Below the pieces are notes generated by a model. It had not been told where the DNA came from and made no database searches. It saw nothing but the letters and a program-made list of their open reading frames with translations. The position numbers and the translations under genes were made by a program. DNA of 64,000 nt from Desulfobacteraceae bacterium (GTDB lineage Bacteria > Desulfobacterota > Desulfobacteria > Desulfobacterales > Desulfosalsimonadaceae), in the NCBI GenBank assembly GCA_011390465.1, contig JAABSH010000001.1, positions 62,001 through 126,000 on the forward strand, in the 5' to 3' direction. Below, one piece after another: positions 42,783 through 50,892 of this stretch. Positions within the stretch are counted from its first letter, which is position 1; every line of letters starts with the position of its first letter.

Positions 42783-44423
42783 TCAGCACAGGGACAGACC
42801 AAAATCCTCCAGATCCAGATTATCATCAATGGAAATAATCTGAGACAGCATGGACCGCATCTCTTCGGGCACAATATCTTCATACTGCTCAAAATTTTTC
42901 ATGAATTCCGCCACCAGGCGGATGGCCCGCAATTCATATTCACCCGCGTCTTCCGCGCATTTTCTGGGATTTAAAATTTGCGCCGGCACCACATCTCCGG
43001 GCGTGCGGGCGGGAATTTCAAACTGAAATACCGGATCGGTTTCAAATTCCATTTTTGCCAACTCTCCGGAAATGGCTGCCTTGACCAGGGCCCGGGTGTG
43101 CGCCAGCTGAATGCGGTCGCTCTTAAAACTGGGCTCCCCGCTCCATCCGGTATTCACCAGCCAGCAGTGGATATTGTATTTAATAATATTTTCCATCAGC
43201 CGCTTGGCATATGCATAGGCGGGCAGGGCAATCATGGTGTCCCCAAAGGCCACACTGAACATGACCTGGGGTTCAAATTCCCCGGATTCCATCTGGCTGA
43301 ACTTGGAGGTGTACGCGGAAAGAAAGGCGTACACCGCCTGTTCCGGTGTCAGACGGGCAATGGGGGGCAGCACCCCGTAAGCGTCGCAGGTCAGCAGAAA
43401 CAGATTTTTCGGATGGTCAAACATGCCTTCCCGGTAAGCATGGGGAATATGCGTGATTGGGTAAATACAGCGGGTATTTTCCGTAAGGCTGTTGTCATGC
43501 AAATCCACCCGCCGGGTATCCATGTCAATGGACACATTTTCCAGAATAGAGCCGAATTTCCGGGTGCATTCATAGATAAACGGCTGCTGGTCTTTTGAAA
43601 TATGCATTATTTTGGCATATCCCCCCCATTCCAGATTAAACAGCCCTTTATCACTCCAGGCATGGGCGTGGTCACCGATGAGGCGCCGGTCCGGATCCAC
43701 CGCCAGGGTGGATTTGCCGCTGTCCTCCCGGCCCAGGAAAATCGCCACATCCCCGTCCTTGCCCACATTGGCCGAGCACCGCATGCAAAATATCGATTCC
43801 GGCATCAGGTAGCTGGAAAGGGTGAACACCGCCTGCCGGATTTCACCGGCATAGCTGGAGCCGCCGATGAGCACCAGCTTCTGGGTCAGATTAATAATGA
43901 TAAAAGCCGTGGAGCGGGTGCCGTCCAGTTCCGGAATGGCATGAAACCCCGGAATATGAATAATGGTAAATTCAGGGTCAAAGGTTTCCAGTTTTTTGAG
44001 ATCCCGTACCTGAAAAAACATATTCCGCACAAAAAGGCTGTGCCAGGCGGTTTCCGTTACAACGCGGATGGGCATCTGATATTCCAGCTCGCTGCCCACC
44101 AGGCAGTCCTGGACATAAACTTCCTTGTTGTGCATATAGGCCAGCATGCGATGAAACAGGGTATTAAAATGATTTTCCGAGAGTTCATTTTTTTCCTCAC
44201 TCCAGAAAATCTTTCCTTCGCTGTGGGGATCTTTGACAAAAAATTTATCTTCAGGCGGCAGCTCCGCATAGTGACCGGTGCGAACCACCAGCGGCCCCAA
44301 ATGGGCAAGCTGCCCTTCACGGTTGTTTACGATCTCCTCATACAGCACTGAAGTGGGAAGATTCCGGTAAATTCGCCTTAAATGCTTACGCCCGAAATAT
44401 TCAAGATCCAGACTTTCAACCAT
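42783..44423 (-). CDS. PEP carboxykinase (ATP)-like protein with altered active site
   Basis: The 546-residue protein aligns along its length with ATP-dependent PEP carboxykinase, which converts oxaloacetate and ATP to PEP. Shared stretches are MRCSANVGKDGDVAIF, the P-loop GREDSGKSTL, LIGDHAHAWSDKGLFN and TENTRCIYPITHIPHA. Comparison from memory with E. coli PckA shows key changes: Lys213 to Gln (YAGEIRQA), His232 to Arg (MRCSAN), Asp269 to His (GDHAH) and Arg65 to His (RTGHYAE), while the Arg in TENTR is kept. The first three are the manganese ligands. It may be a related phosphotransferase or a non-catalytic paralog rather than true PckA. AAGGAG precedes the ATG. Confidence 0.8.
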   Translation of the reverse strand: MVESLDLEYFGRKHLRRIYRNLPTSVLYEEIVNNREGQLAHLGPLVVRTGHYAELPPEDKFFVKDPHSEGKIFWSEEKNELSENHFNTLFHRMLAYMHNKEVYVQDCLVGSELEYQMPIRVVTETAWHSLFVRNMFFQVRDLKKLETFDPEFTIIHIPGFHAIPELDGTRSTAFIIINLTQKLVLIGGSSYAGEIRQAVFTLSSYLMPESIFCMRCSANVGKDGDVAIFLGREDSGKSTLAVDPDRRLIGDHAHAWSDKGLFNLEWGGYAKIMHISKDQQPFIYECTRKFGSILENVSIDMDTRRVDLHDNSLTENTRCIYPITHIPHAYREGMFDHPKNLFLLTCDAYGVLPPIARLTPEQAVYAFLSAYTSKFSQMESGEFEPQVMFSVAFGDTMIALPAYAYAKRLMENIIKYNIHCWLVNTGWSGEPSFKSDRIQLAHTRALVKAAISGELAKMEFETDPVFQFEIPARTPGDVVPAQILNPRKCAEDAGEYELRAIRLVAEFMKNFEQYEDIVPEEMRSMLSQIISIDDNLDLEDFGLSLC

Positions 44424-44523
44424 GATCGCTCCTTTATTTTCAATTGGTTAAATTTTCAGTCATATCGCCGTATACAGATACGGGGGGTGTCCGGCCGCCG
44501 GTCCCAAAAAAGATGAAGTTGCG

Positions 44524-46713
44524 TTAAATACTGCCGGTAGACGCTAACGCATAAACCACCAGTTTCTGCATCATTTTTTCCTTGGCATTTCCCGGTTTAT
44601 CCAGTGCCAGCCGCTCCAGATACGGCAGGGCCGCCGGGGGGATGCTCCGGATCGCCATTGCCTTTCCAAGGCTGGAGACTTTGCTGAAACCTTCGGTCAT
44701 CTGGGCCTTCAGCCATTTAAGGGCTTTTCCGATAACCATTTCTTCTTCCGTGAAATCCGTGCCAAAGGGAAACGGCTCAAAAAGTCCTTTTGCCTTGAAC
44801 GGCGCCATCACTTTTTCCAGCTGATCCGGATAATTGTTTCGAAACTGATCCGGAATACAGTACCCCTCATGTATTTTTCTGGCTTTTTTGGCTTTTTCCA
44901 GCAGGTCTTCCTGAAACCGGGAGTCCGTGATATTCAAAAGCTGCTGAATCACTTCCCGGTCCGTCCTGCCCCTTAAATCCGCAATGCCGTACTCTGTAAT
45001 CACAAAATCCCGCAAATGCCGGGGGATTGTGATATGCCCGTAATTAAAGACAATATTGGAAGCCGCCGACTTTCCGGCCCCCCGGATGCCCTTGCACATG
45101 AGAATGGAACGGCCGTCCGGCAGGGCATGGGCCTGGGACACGAAATTATACTGTCCCCCCACCCCGCTCACCACCTGGCCGTTTTCCAGGCCGTCGGACA
45201 CCACTGCGCCGGACAATGTCACCATCAGGCAGGCATTGACAAACCGGCCCTGCCGCCGCTGAAGGACTTTCAATGTTTCACTGTAATAAGGATTGTTTCC
45301 ATACAGCTGATTAACGTTCAGCACACTGGTCATAAATATTTTTTTGCGCTGTTCCTCGCTCATGTCATTGAGCATCTGGTACAGGCTTTCCGGCCCCAGA
45401 AAAAACCCGCCGTGAATCAATATCTCATTTTTCAGTTTATCCCCGAGACAAAGGGAAACCATCTGATCAAAATTTTTTGAATCGGTTAAATCCGCCGAAA
45501 TTTGAGTATCTCCGGCCACAATCACCTCATTGTCAAAACGGATATTCTCCCTGAAAATGCCGAACTCCGTCAAAAAAGCCACGTCTTCAGCCCTCAGCCG
45601 GGGATGCACGGCCCCTTCCGCCATCAGCAGTTCCAGGGTTTTCGGGGTCACGGTATCGGTAATCTTTTTGTCATTGAGCAGCTTCTGAATATGTTCGTTA
45701 TTATAGGTTTTGCGCTTGACCACCCCGGCATCCAGCAGCTGCAGATATCCGTCCACCAGCATTTCCGTCGAACCGGTAATGCCTTCCGCAAAAGAATCCG
45801 TGCCGCCCACCCGGTCAATGGCGTTGCCGAACTTGCCCACCATGCCGGCATCATTGATAAATTTCTTGTATTCCGCATTGTGGGCATGCCGCATCCGGAG
45901 GCCGTAGCACAGGGCATCTCCCAGGGATCCAATGCCGATCTGAAGGGTGCCGCCGTCTTTGATCAACGTGCTGGCATACATGCCGATCATGTAATCCGGG
46001 GTGGTGATGGACATTTTGGGGGCACCGAACAGGCGGGAGGTGTATTGGGGGGCATCCACCACCATGTCAAAGACATCCGGCGGGACCACGGCATCCCCGT
46101 ACATAAACGGCAGATTCTGGTTGATGGTGGCCACCAGCGCGATTTTCCGGCCCTGGTTTTCCAGCTCCCGCATGGCCGGCACAATATCCAGCGACACCTC
46201 GGGGTTGCAGCTCATGCTGTAAACGGTTTTGCCATCAATCTCTTTTTTGCACACCATCTGCGCCACCACATTAACCCCGCCGTCAATGGAATCCCGCCAG
46301 GCATGGGTATAATTGGAGCTGATGTAATTCATCTGGGCATGGTCTACATTGATATAAGAGCCTGCTTTTGCGTAAAATTCCCTGAGCTCGAAATTTTCCG
46401 GCAGATCGCCCTTGCGGAGATCTTTCATGTAATCAAGTTCCACATAACCGTCAAATTTGCGTTTTACAAACGGGCCCAAAAATCGTTGTTCCAGGTCGCT
46501 GGCACCTTTGGGTTTTTCAAGGGAGAGGGCTGTGATAAAGGTAAGTTGAAGGGCCGGGTCTTTTTTCGCTCTTTGGTACAGGGCATTTGCAAACTCGTTG
46601 GGCTTGCCAAGCCCTAAAGGCATGCCGAACACAATTTTTTTGCCCACTTTACGAATGACGTCATCCACACACTTTTCAACATCCTGATAAAATACCGGCC
46701 TTTTCCCTTCCAT
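44524..46713 (-). CDS. Acetyl-CoA hydrolase/transferase family protein
   Basis: This 729-residue protein belongs to the acetyl-CoA hydrolase / CoA-transferase family (Cat1, AarC and 4-hydroxybutyrate CoA-transferase relatives), which move CoA between acyl groups via a glutamyl-CoA intermediate. Recognisable parts are the N-terminal KIVFGMPLGLGKPNEF, the mid-protein LQIGIGSLGDALCYGLR, and the C-terminal NGQVVSGVGGQYNF and VITEYGIADLRGRTD. It is longer than the typical 430-500-residue members because of extra sequence in the middle and at the end. A GGAGGAT site precedes the ATG. In a sulfate reducer it could handle acetate or other short acids, which is inferred. Confidence 0.85.
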   Translation of the reverse strand: MEGKRPVFYQDVEKCVDDVIRKVGKKIVFGMPLGLGKPNEFANALYQRAKKDPALQLTFITALSLEKPKGASDLEQRFLGPFVKRKFDGYVELDYMKDLRKGDLPENFELREFYAKAGSYINVDHAQMNYISSNYTHAWRDSIDGGVNVVAQMVCKKEIDGKTVYSMSCNPEVSLDIVPAMRELENQGRKIALVATINQNLPFMYGDAVVPPDVFDMVVDAPQYTSRLFGAPKMSITTPDYMIGMYASTLIKDGGTLQIGIGSLGDALCYGLRMRHAHNAEYKKFINDAGMVGKFGNAIDRVGGTDSFAEGITGSTEMLVDGYLQLLDAGVVKRKTYNNEHIQKLLNDKKITDTVTPKTLELLMAEGAVHPRLRAEDVAFLTEFGIFRENIRFDNEVIVAGDTQISADLTDSKNFDQMVSLCLGDKLKNEILIHGGFFLGPESLYQMLNDMSEEQRKKIFMTSVLNVNQLYGNNPYYSETLKVLQRRQGRFVNACLMVTLSGAVVSDGLENGQVVSGVGGQYNFVSQAHALPDGRSILMCKGIRGAGKSAASNIVFNYGHITIPRHLRDFVITEYGIADLRGRTDREVIQQLLNITDSRFQEDLLEKAKKARKIHEGYCIPDQFRNNYPDQLEKVMAPFKAKGLFEPFPFGTDFTEEEMVIGKALKWLKAQMTEGFSKVSSLGKAMAIRSIPPAALPYLERLALDKPGNAKEKMMQKLVVYALASTGSI

Positions 46714-47389
46714 TTAATATCCTCCGGAAATTGCGATCACAAAAAATTAATACCAATCTGCCAACAATGGTTATTATCCTTGCCACAATCGTCAGGGGGC
46801 ATTTTCAGGCGGCATTTTTTCAGCACCCGTTCCCGGGAGGCGGTGCCGGTCAAAAACCTGTGTGCACCCATGATCATTATTTATAAAAAAACAATCCTGA
46901 CGGCTTCGTAAAAAATCGGATTTAGACGGCAACGTAAAAAGTTCCAAATTTGAGGCGCGCAAATGCCCGGCAATGAGGCGTACTTGGCGTACGTTGAAGC
47001 AGCCGGGGATGCAGCGCAACAAAAAATTTGGACTTTTTACGATGCCGTCATTTCTGGTAAAACATCATGTTGTTCGTTGCCCTTACATGAAGCCGGCATG
47101 AAACCTGATGTAAGAATTCGCGGAGGAAGGGCCTGCTGCCGGTCTGAGGTGGCTTCACGTCAAATGATTAAAATACTTTCATAAAAAATCATTATTCAGA
47201 AACAATGTCAATATCAATTCTTGCGGCGATCGGCTACAAACAGGGGCAACGGGTTAAGATTAAAATATTTTCTGCTTATCCGGTTCGCTCAAGATCAGCC
47301 ATCGAAATCGGGATCGGGATCGAAATCGCTATCGAATCCGATACCGATACCGATTTCGATCCCGATAAAAACACGGCAGCTTGAGTTAA
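46714..47389. other. Repeat-rich spacer between the CoA transferase and GlcF-like genes
   Basis: This 676-bp region has no convincing gene. It contains the MITE-like element at 46925-47049 and most of the ATCGGT-rich hairpin element at 47271-47399. The short open frames that cross it follow the repeat sequence and are not supported by a ribosome-binding site or by homology. Confidence 0.7.
46925..47049. repeat. MITE-like element with GACGGC termini
   Basis: A 125-bp element with imperfect terminal inverted repeats of about 25 bp: GACGGCAACGTAAAAAGTTC at the left and, in reverse complement, GACGGCATCGTAAAAAGTCC at the right. The interior holds GGCGTACTTGGCGTACG. A further GACGGCTTCGTAAAA segment lies just to its left (46899-46913). 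A fragment with the same terminus is at 60232. No transposase is encoded, so it would be non-autonomous. Confidence 0.75.
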
Positions 47390-47399
47390 TCAGATAACC
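47271..47399. repeat. ATCGGT-rich hairpin element, copy 2
   Basis: The 129-bp copy has TTATC...CTCAAG at the left and CTTGAG...GATAA at the right. Its core carries an extra inverted arm (TCGAAATCGGGATCGGGATC and CCGATACCGATACCGATTTC) compared with the copy at 6847-6957. Its right end overlaps the stop codon of the GlcF-like gene. Confidence 0.85.
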
Positions 47400-48709
47400 T
47401 TAAAATATTTTTCCGCATAAAGTTCCACGGCATGGGCCACGCGGATGTTTTTACCGGCGGCCTGGAGCATGTCCGACAATTGCATCATGCATGCCGGACA
47501 CCCGGTCGCCACCACTGACGCACCGGTTTTGATCACATTGTCGGCTTTTTTCTTTCCAATGCCCGCGGAAAGCCCGTAGTGCATCAGGTTAAAGCTGCCG
47601 CCCATGCCGCAGCAGGCGTCCGCATCCGGCATTTCCACAAAGGTATACCCGCTGCTGGCCCGGAGCAGTTGTCTGGGCGCGGCAGCAATGTTCAGGGTTT
47701 TTTTAAGATGACAGGGATCATGCCAGGTAACAATGGGTTTTGACCGGCTTTCGCCTGATTCTGCAGTGGCCCGCACACCGATCACATCCACCAGAAACTG
47801 ATGGATATCAAGGGTTTTTTCAGCAAGACAACAGACCGCGGCATATTGGGATGCCGGCTGACGGGCCGCCATGGCCGGCCAGATTTTTTTGATGGTGGCG
47901 GTGCAGGTGGCGCAGCCGGTGACCAGATAATCAATGGATTGGGGGTCAAAACATTTTAAATTAAGGGCGACCAGATGATTGAACGTTGTCTGGTCGCCGG
48001 CGGCCAGGGCCGGAATGCCGCAGCAGGCCTGGGATTCCGGCACAACCACCGCCACCTGATGAAAGGCTAAAACCCGCATAATGGCCATTGCCACCCGGGG
48101 GTAAACCCGATCCAGCAGGCAACCCGTAAAAAACGCCACCCGCACGCCGGTATCCGGTGCAGCGGCGGACGGATTTTTAGCGGGATTTAAGGTTTTCCCC
48201 ATGCGGTGAAACGGCACCGGCGCCAGGGAGGGCAGGTGGCGGGAAGAAAACGGCATTGTCATCAGGGCACCGCAGGAAGCAGCCGGGGGCTGCGGTGCTT
48301 TTCTCAAAAAAAGCCCCTGCCACCGGGCAGCAAAAGACAGCACCTGGTCCATCAGCACTGGACTGGATAAAACTTTTCGGAAAATCAGACGTTTAACAAC
48401 CGGCATATTTCGGTAAGCCGCAATTACCACCCGGGCGTTTAAAAAAATTTCCACCACGTTGACCCCCCGAGGGCAATTTGCCGCGCATGAACCGCACAAC
48501 AGGCACCGGTCCAGCCGCTGCCGCACTCCTTCGGGATCATCAAAAAACGACCGCATCAGCCCGTCCAGGAGCATCAGCTTTCCCCGGGCCACATCGCTTT
48601 CATTGCAGGTAAGCTGGTATACCGGGCAGACCGACTGGCAGATGCCGCACCGGGAACATTGGGCCACCTGCTGCTGCAGGGTTTTCATCACCTGGATCAG
48701 CCGGGCCAT
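47390..48709 (-). CDS. GlcF-like iron-sulfur oxidoreductase subunit
   Basis: This protein resembles the iron-sulfur subunit of glycolate oxidase and the HdrD family. Two 4Fe-4S motifs occur near the N-terminus (CSRCGICQSVCP and CLLCGSCAANCP). Two CCG domains follow (CCGIPALAAGD...GCATCTATIKKIWP and WHDPCHLKK...CCGMGG...GCPACMMQL), which bind further clusters and act in electron transfer to or from quinone- or thiol-linked partners. No flavin subunit (GlcD/E) is adjacent, so its partner is unknown. I start at 48709, about ten residues before LQQQVAQCSRCG. An ATG at 48739 has no ribosome site. The last codons and the stop lie inside an ATCGGT-type repeat. Confidence 0.82.
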   Translation of the reverse strand: MARLIQVMKTLQQQVAQCSRCGICQSVCPVYQLTCNESDVARGKLMLLDGLMRSFFDDPEGVRQRLDRCLLCGSCAANCPRGVNVVEIFLNARVVIAAYRNMPVVKRLIFRKVLSSPVLMDQVLSFAARWQGLFLRKAPQPPAASCGALMTMPFSSRHLPSLAPVPFHRMGKTLNPAKNPSAAAPDTGVRVAFFTGCLLDRVYPRVAMAIMRVLAFHQVAVVVPESQACCGIPALAAGDQTTFNHLVALNLKCFDPQSIDYLVTGCATCTATIKKIWPAMAARQPASQYAAVCCLAEKTLDIHQFLVDVIGVRATAESGESRSKPIVTWHDPCHLKKTLNIAAAPRQLLRASSGYTFVEMPDADACCGMGGSFNLMHYGLSAGIGKKKADNVIKTGASVVATGCPACMMQLSDMLQAAGKNIRVAHAVELYAEKYFKVI

Positions 48710-48843
48710 TTTTATCTTTTTTTTCCTGGAATTTACCATAAACGCATTGCAAAATCCGTTTTCAGAAGTTAAAAAATCCTTTTGTCATTTTATACCCTTT
48801 TTGTCATCTTTTTATTACTATTTTATCATAAGGAACCCTGCCG

Positions 48844-49122
48844 ATGAAAGACACCAATGGTTTTTACTATTATCCTTTTCCTGAGAATAAACGGGTCCGC
48901 ATGTATGTCAAAAAAGAAATGGACACTTTTTTTTTCCGGTTGTGGAGTGCCGATGACAAACAGCTCTGGACAGAACACGGCTGGGTGCCCTATGAGGCAA
49001 TTCAAAAAGCCGCGGACCTGTATAATACGGAAATATACGATCAAAAATCCAGGTTCAACCCGAACAAGGCCTATGACCTGACACTTGCCAAAGCACTGCT
49101 GAAATCAGAAGATGAGGCGTAA
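48844..49122 (+). CDS. Small conserved-looking hypothetical protein
   Basis: The 92-residue protein is charged and rich in aromatic residues (FYYYPFPENKRVRMYV, FFFRLWSADDKQLW, HGWVPYEAIQKAADLY). It has no signal peptide or membrane segment and no metal-binding Cys pattern. It looks like a small cytoplasmic domain. AAGGA lies nine bases before the ATG, supporting real translation. It is divergent from the GlcF-like gene and convergent with the acyl-CoA synthetase gene. I do not recognise a family. Confidence 0.65.
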   Translation: MKDTNGFYYYPFPENKRVRMYVKKEMDTFFFRLWSADDKQLWTEHGWVPYEAIQKAADLYNTEIYDQKSRFNPNKAYDLTLAKALLKSEDEA

Positions 49123-49130
49123 GCGATTGC

Positions 49131-50684
49131 TTATTTAGCGTATCGTTTCCGGAGTGTTGGTTTTTCAATTTTTCCCGTGGGATTTCGCGGCACCTGATCA
49201 AAAATAATTTTTCGCGGCTGCTTGTATCGCGGCAGGGTGCTGCAAAACTGGATAATATCTTCCTCAGATACGCAGGCCCCGGGTTTCAGGCTGATAACCG
49301 CCGCCACAATTTCCCCCAGCCGGGTATCTGGAATGCCGATAACCGCCGCATCCAGAATACGGTCATGGGTCATCAGGAAATTTTCAATTTCATTGGGAAA
49401 AATATTTTCCCCCCCGCAGATGATCACATCCTTTTTCCGGTCAATAAGCCAGATAAACCCGTCCGTGTCCTGGCGGGCGATGTCGCCGGTATGGAGCCAG
49501 CCATTGCGCAGGGTCTGGGCCGTGGCTTCAGGGTTGCGGTAATATTCTTTCATCACACCGGGCCCCCGCACCAGCAGCTCCCCGGCCACCCCGGGCGCCA
49601 CCGGGGTCAGGTCGTCGTCAACGATTCTGCACTCCCAGTCAAATCCCGGAACACCGATGGCCCCGACTTTATGATAATTTTCCGTGCCCAGATGAACACA
49701 TCCCGGGCCGGTGGCTTCCGTCAGACCGTAATTGGTATCATACGCATGACCGGGAAAATACTGTTTCCATTTCCGGATCAGACTGGGGGGAACCGGCTGG
49801 GCCCCGATATGCATCAGCCGCCACTGGTCCAGATGATAGTCTGACAGGTTAATCTCATTGTTTTCAATGGCCACCAGAATGTCATGGGCCCAGGGAACCA
49901 GCAGCCAGACAATGGTGGCCCGCTCCTCTGACACGGCCGTCAGAATCTCCACAGGAGACGCGCCCTTTAAAATAACGGTTCTGGCACCCACCATCAAATT
50001 GCCGAACCAGTGCATTTTGGCGCCGGTATGATAAAAAGGGGGAATGCACAAAAAATTGTCTGAATGCTGCTGGTTGTGATGCCGATTTTCCACATAGCAG
50101 GAAAATTCCATCTGCCGGTGGGAAAGATACACGCCTTTGGGATGACCGGTAGTGCCGGAGGTGAAATAAATGCCGGCTCCGTCATGCACGTCCAGGGGCA
50201 TATCCGGTGCTTCCGTGCTGCTTCCGGCAACAACGTCCGGATACCATTCCGCCCAGTCCGGCTTTTGGTCGTGCTTTCCCACAAATATGTAGGTACTAAG
50301 GAGAAGATCCAGCACAGGCTTGGACTGGTGGATGCGCTCAATAAATTCTTCGCCGAAAATAATGGCGTCTGCCGCGGCCAGCTGGGTGCAGCGCTGGATA
50401 TCTTTGGCCTGAAACCGGAAATTAAGGGGTACGGCAACGGCGCCGGCGCGCAGAATCCCGAAATACAGGGGCAGCCATTCAATACAGTTCATCATCAAAA
50501 GTACCACCCGGTCGCCTTTTTTAACCCCCCGGGCGATCAACGCGTTTGCAAGCTGGCTGGACTGTTGGTTAAAGGCATCCCATGTAATGGCTGTGCGTTT
50601 TCCCGCAGCCGGCACCCGTTCTATCAAAGCGGTTTCCTGACCATACAGCCGGGCATTCCGGGCCAGTATCTCCGTTATCACCAT
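49131..50684 (-). CDS. AMP-forming acyl-CoA synthetase
   Basis: This 517-residue ANL-superfamily enzyme activates a carboxylic acid with ATP to an acyl-AMP and then an acyl-CoA. The phosphate loop is YFTSGTTGHPKG near residue 175, the A5 motif is YGLTEATGPG, the A7-A8 region is GWLHTGDIARQDTDGFIWLI followed by DRKKDVIICGGENIFP, and the C-terminal catalytic Lys is in NPTGKIEKP. The length fits medium- or long-chain fatty-acid or aromatic-acid ligases. The substrate cannot be set from sequence. It stands alone, with dnaK upstream on the same strand and a terminator between. Confidence 0.9.
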   Translation of the reverse strand: MVITEILARNARLYGQETALIERVPAAGKRTAITWDAFNQQSSQLANALIARGVKKGDRVVLLMMNCIEWLPLYFGILRAGAVAVPLNFRFQAKDIQRCTQLAAADAIIFGEEFIERIHQSKPVLDLLLSTYIFVGKHDQKPDWAEWYPDVVAGSSTEAPDMPLDVHDGAGIYFTSGTTGHPKGVYLSHRQMEFSCYVENRHHNQQHSDNFLCIPPFYHTGAKMHWFGNLMVGARTVILKGASPVEILTAVSEERATIVWLLVPWAHDILVAIENNEINLSDYHLDQWRLMHIGAQPVPPSLIRKWKQYFPGHAYDTNYGLTEATGPGCVHLGTENYHKVGAIGVPGFDWECRIVDDDLTPVAPGVAGELLVRGPGVMKEYYRNPEATAQTLRNGWLHTGDIARQDTDGFIWLIDRKKDVIICGGENIFPNEIENFLMTHDRILDAAVIGIPDTRLGEIVAAVISLKPGACVSEEDIIQFCSTLPRYKQPRKIIFDQVPRNPTGKIEKPTLRKRYAK

Positions 50685-50828
50685 AATTTCATACCTGCTG
50701 TGTTTTTTATCCTGTAATCATCGCGTCATCAAAAAAAACATCGGGGAAAAATAAATCCAAGGCTTTATCAAATCATTACAAAAAGTCAATGGTATTATCC
50801 ATGATTCCGGATACCAAATTTCAGAGAC

Positions 50829-50862
50829 AAAAAAAACCCGGTCCACCGGACCGGGTTTTTTT
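50829..50862. terminator. Rho-independent terminator after dnaK
   Basis: A near-perfect hairpin (ACCCGGTCC / GGACCGGGT, 3-base loop) is flanked by A and T runs on both sides, so it can end transcripts in either direction. It lies 31 bp past the dnaK stop. Confidence 0.9.
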
Positions 50863-50892
50863 GACAACATATTTTAGAAAACACAAATTGGC

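Noticed and set aside
42783-44423. HPr kinase as an alternative identity for the PEPCK-like protein
   Set aside because: The P-loop GREDSGKSTL looks HprK-like in isolation, but the length and the many shared blocks along the protein match PEP carboxykinase.
46963-47184. A 73-codon plus-strand frame in the spacer after the CoA transferase
   Set aside because: Much of it is the MITE-like repeat read through, and no coding signal extends beyond the repeat.
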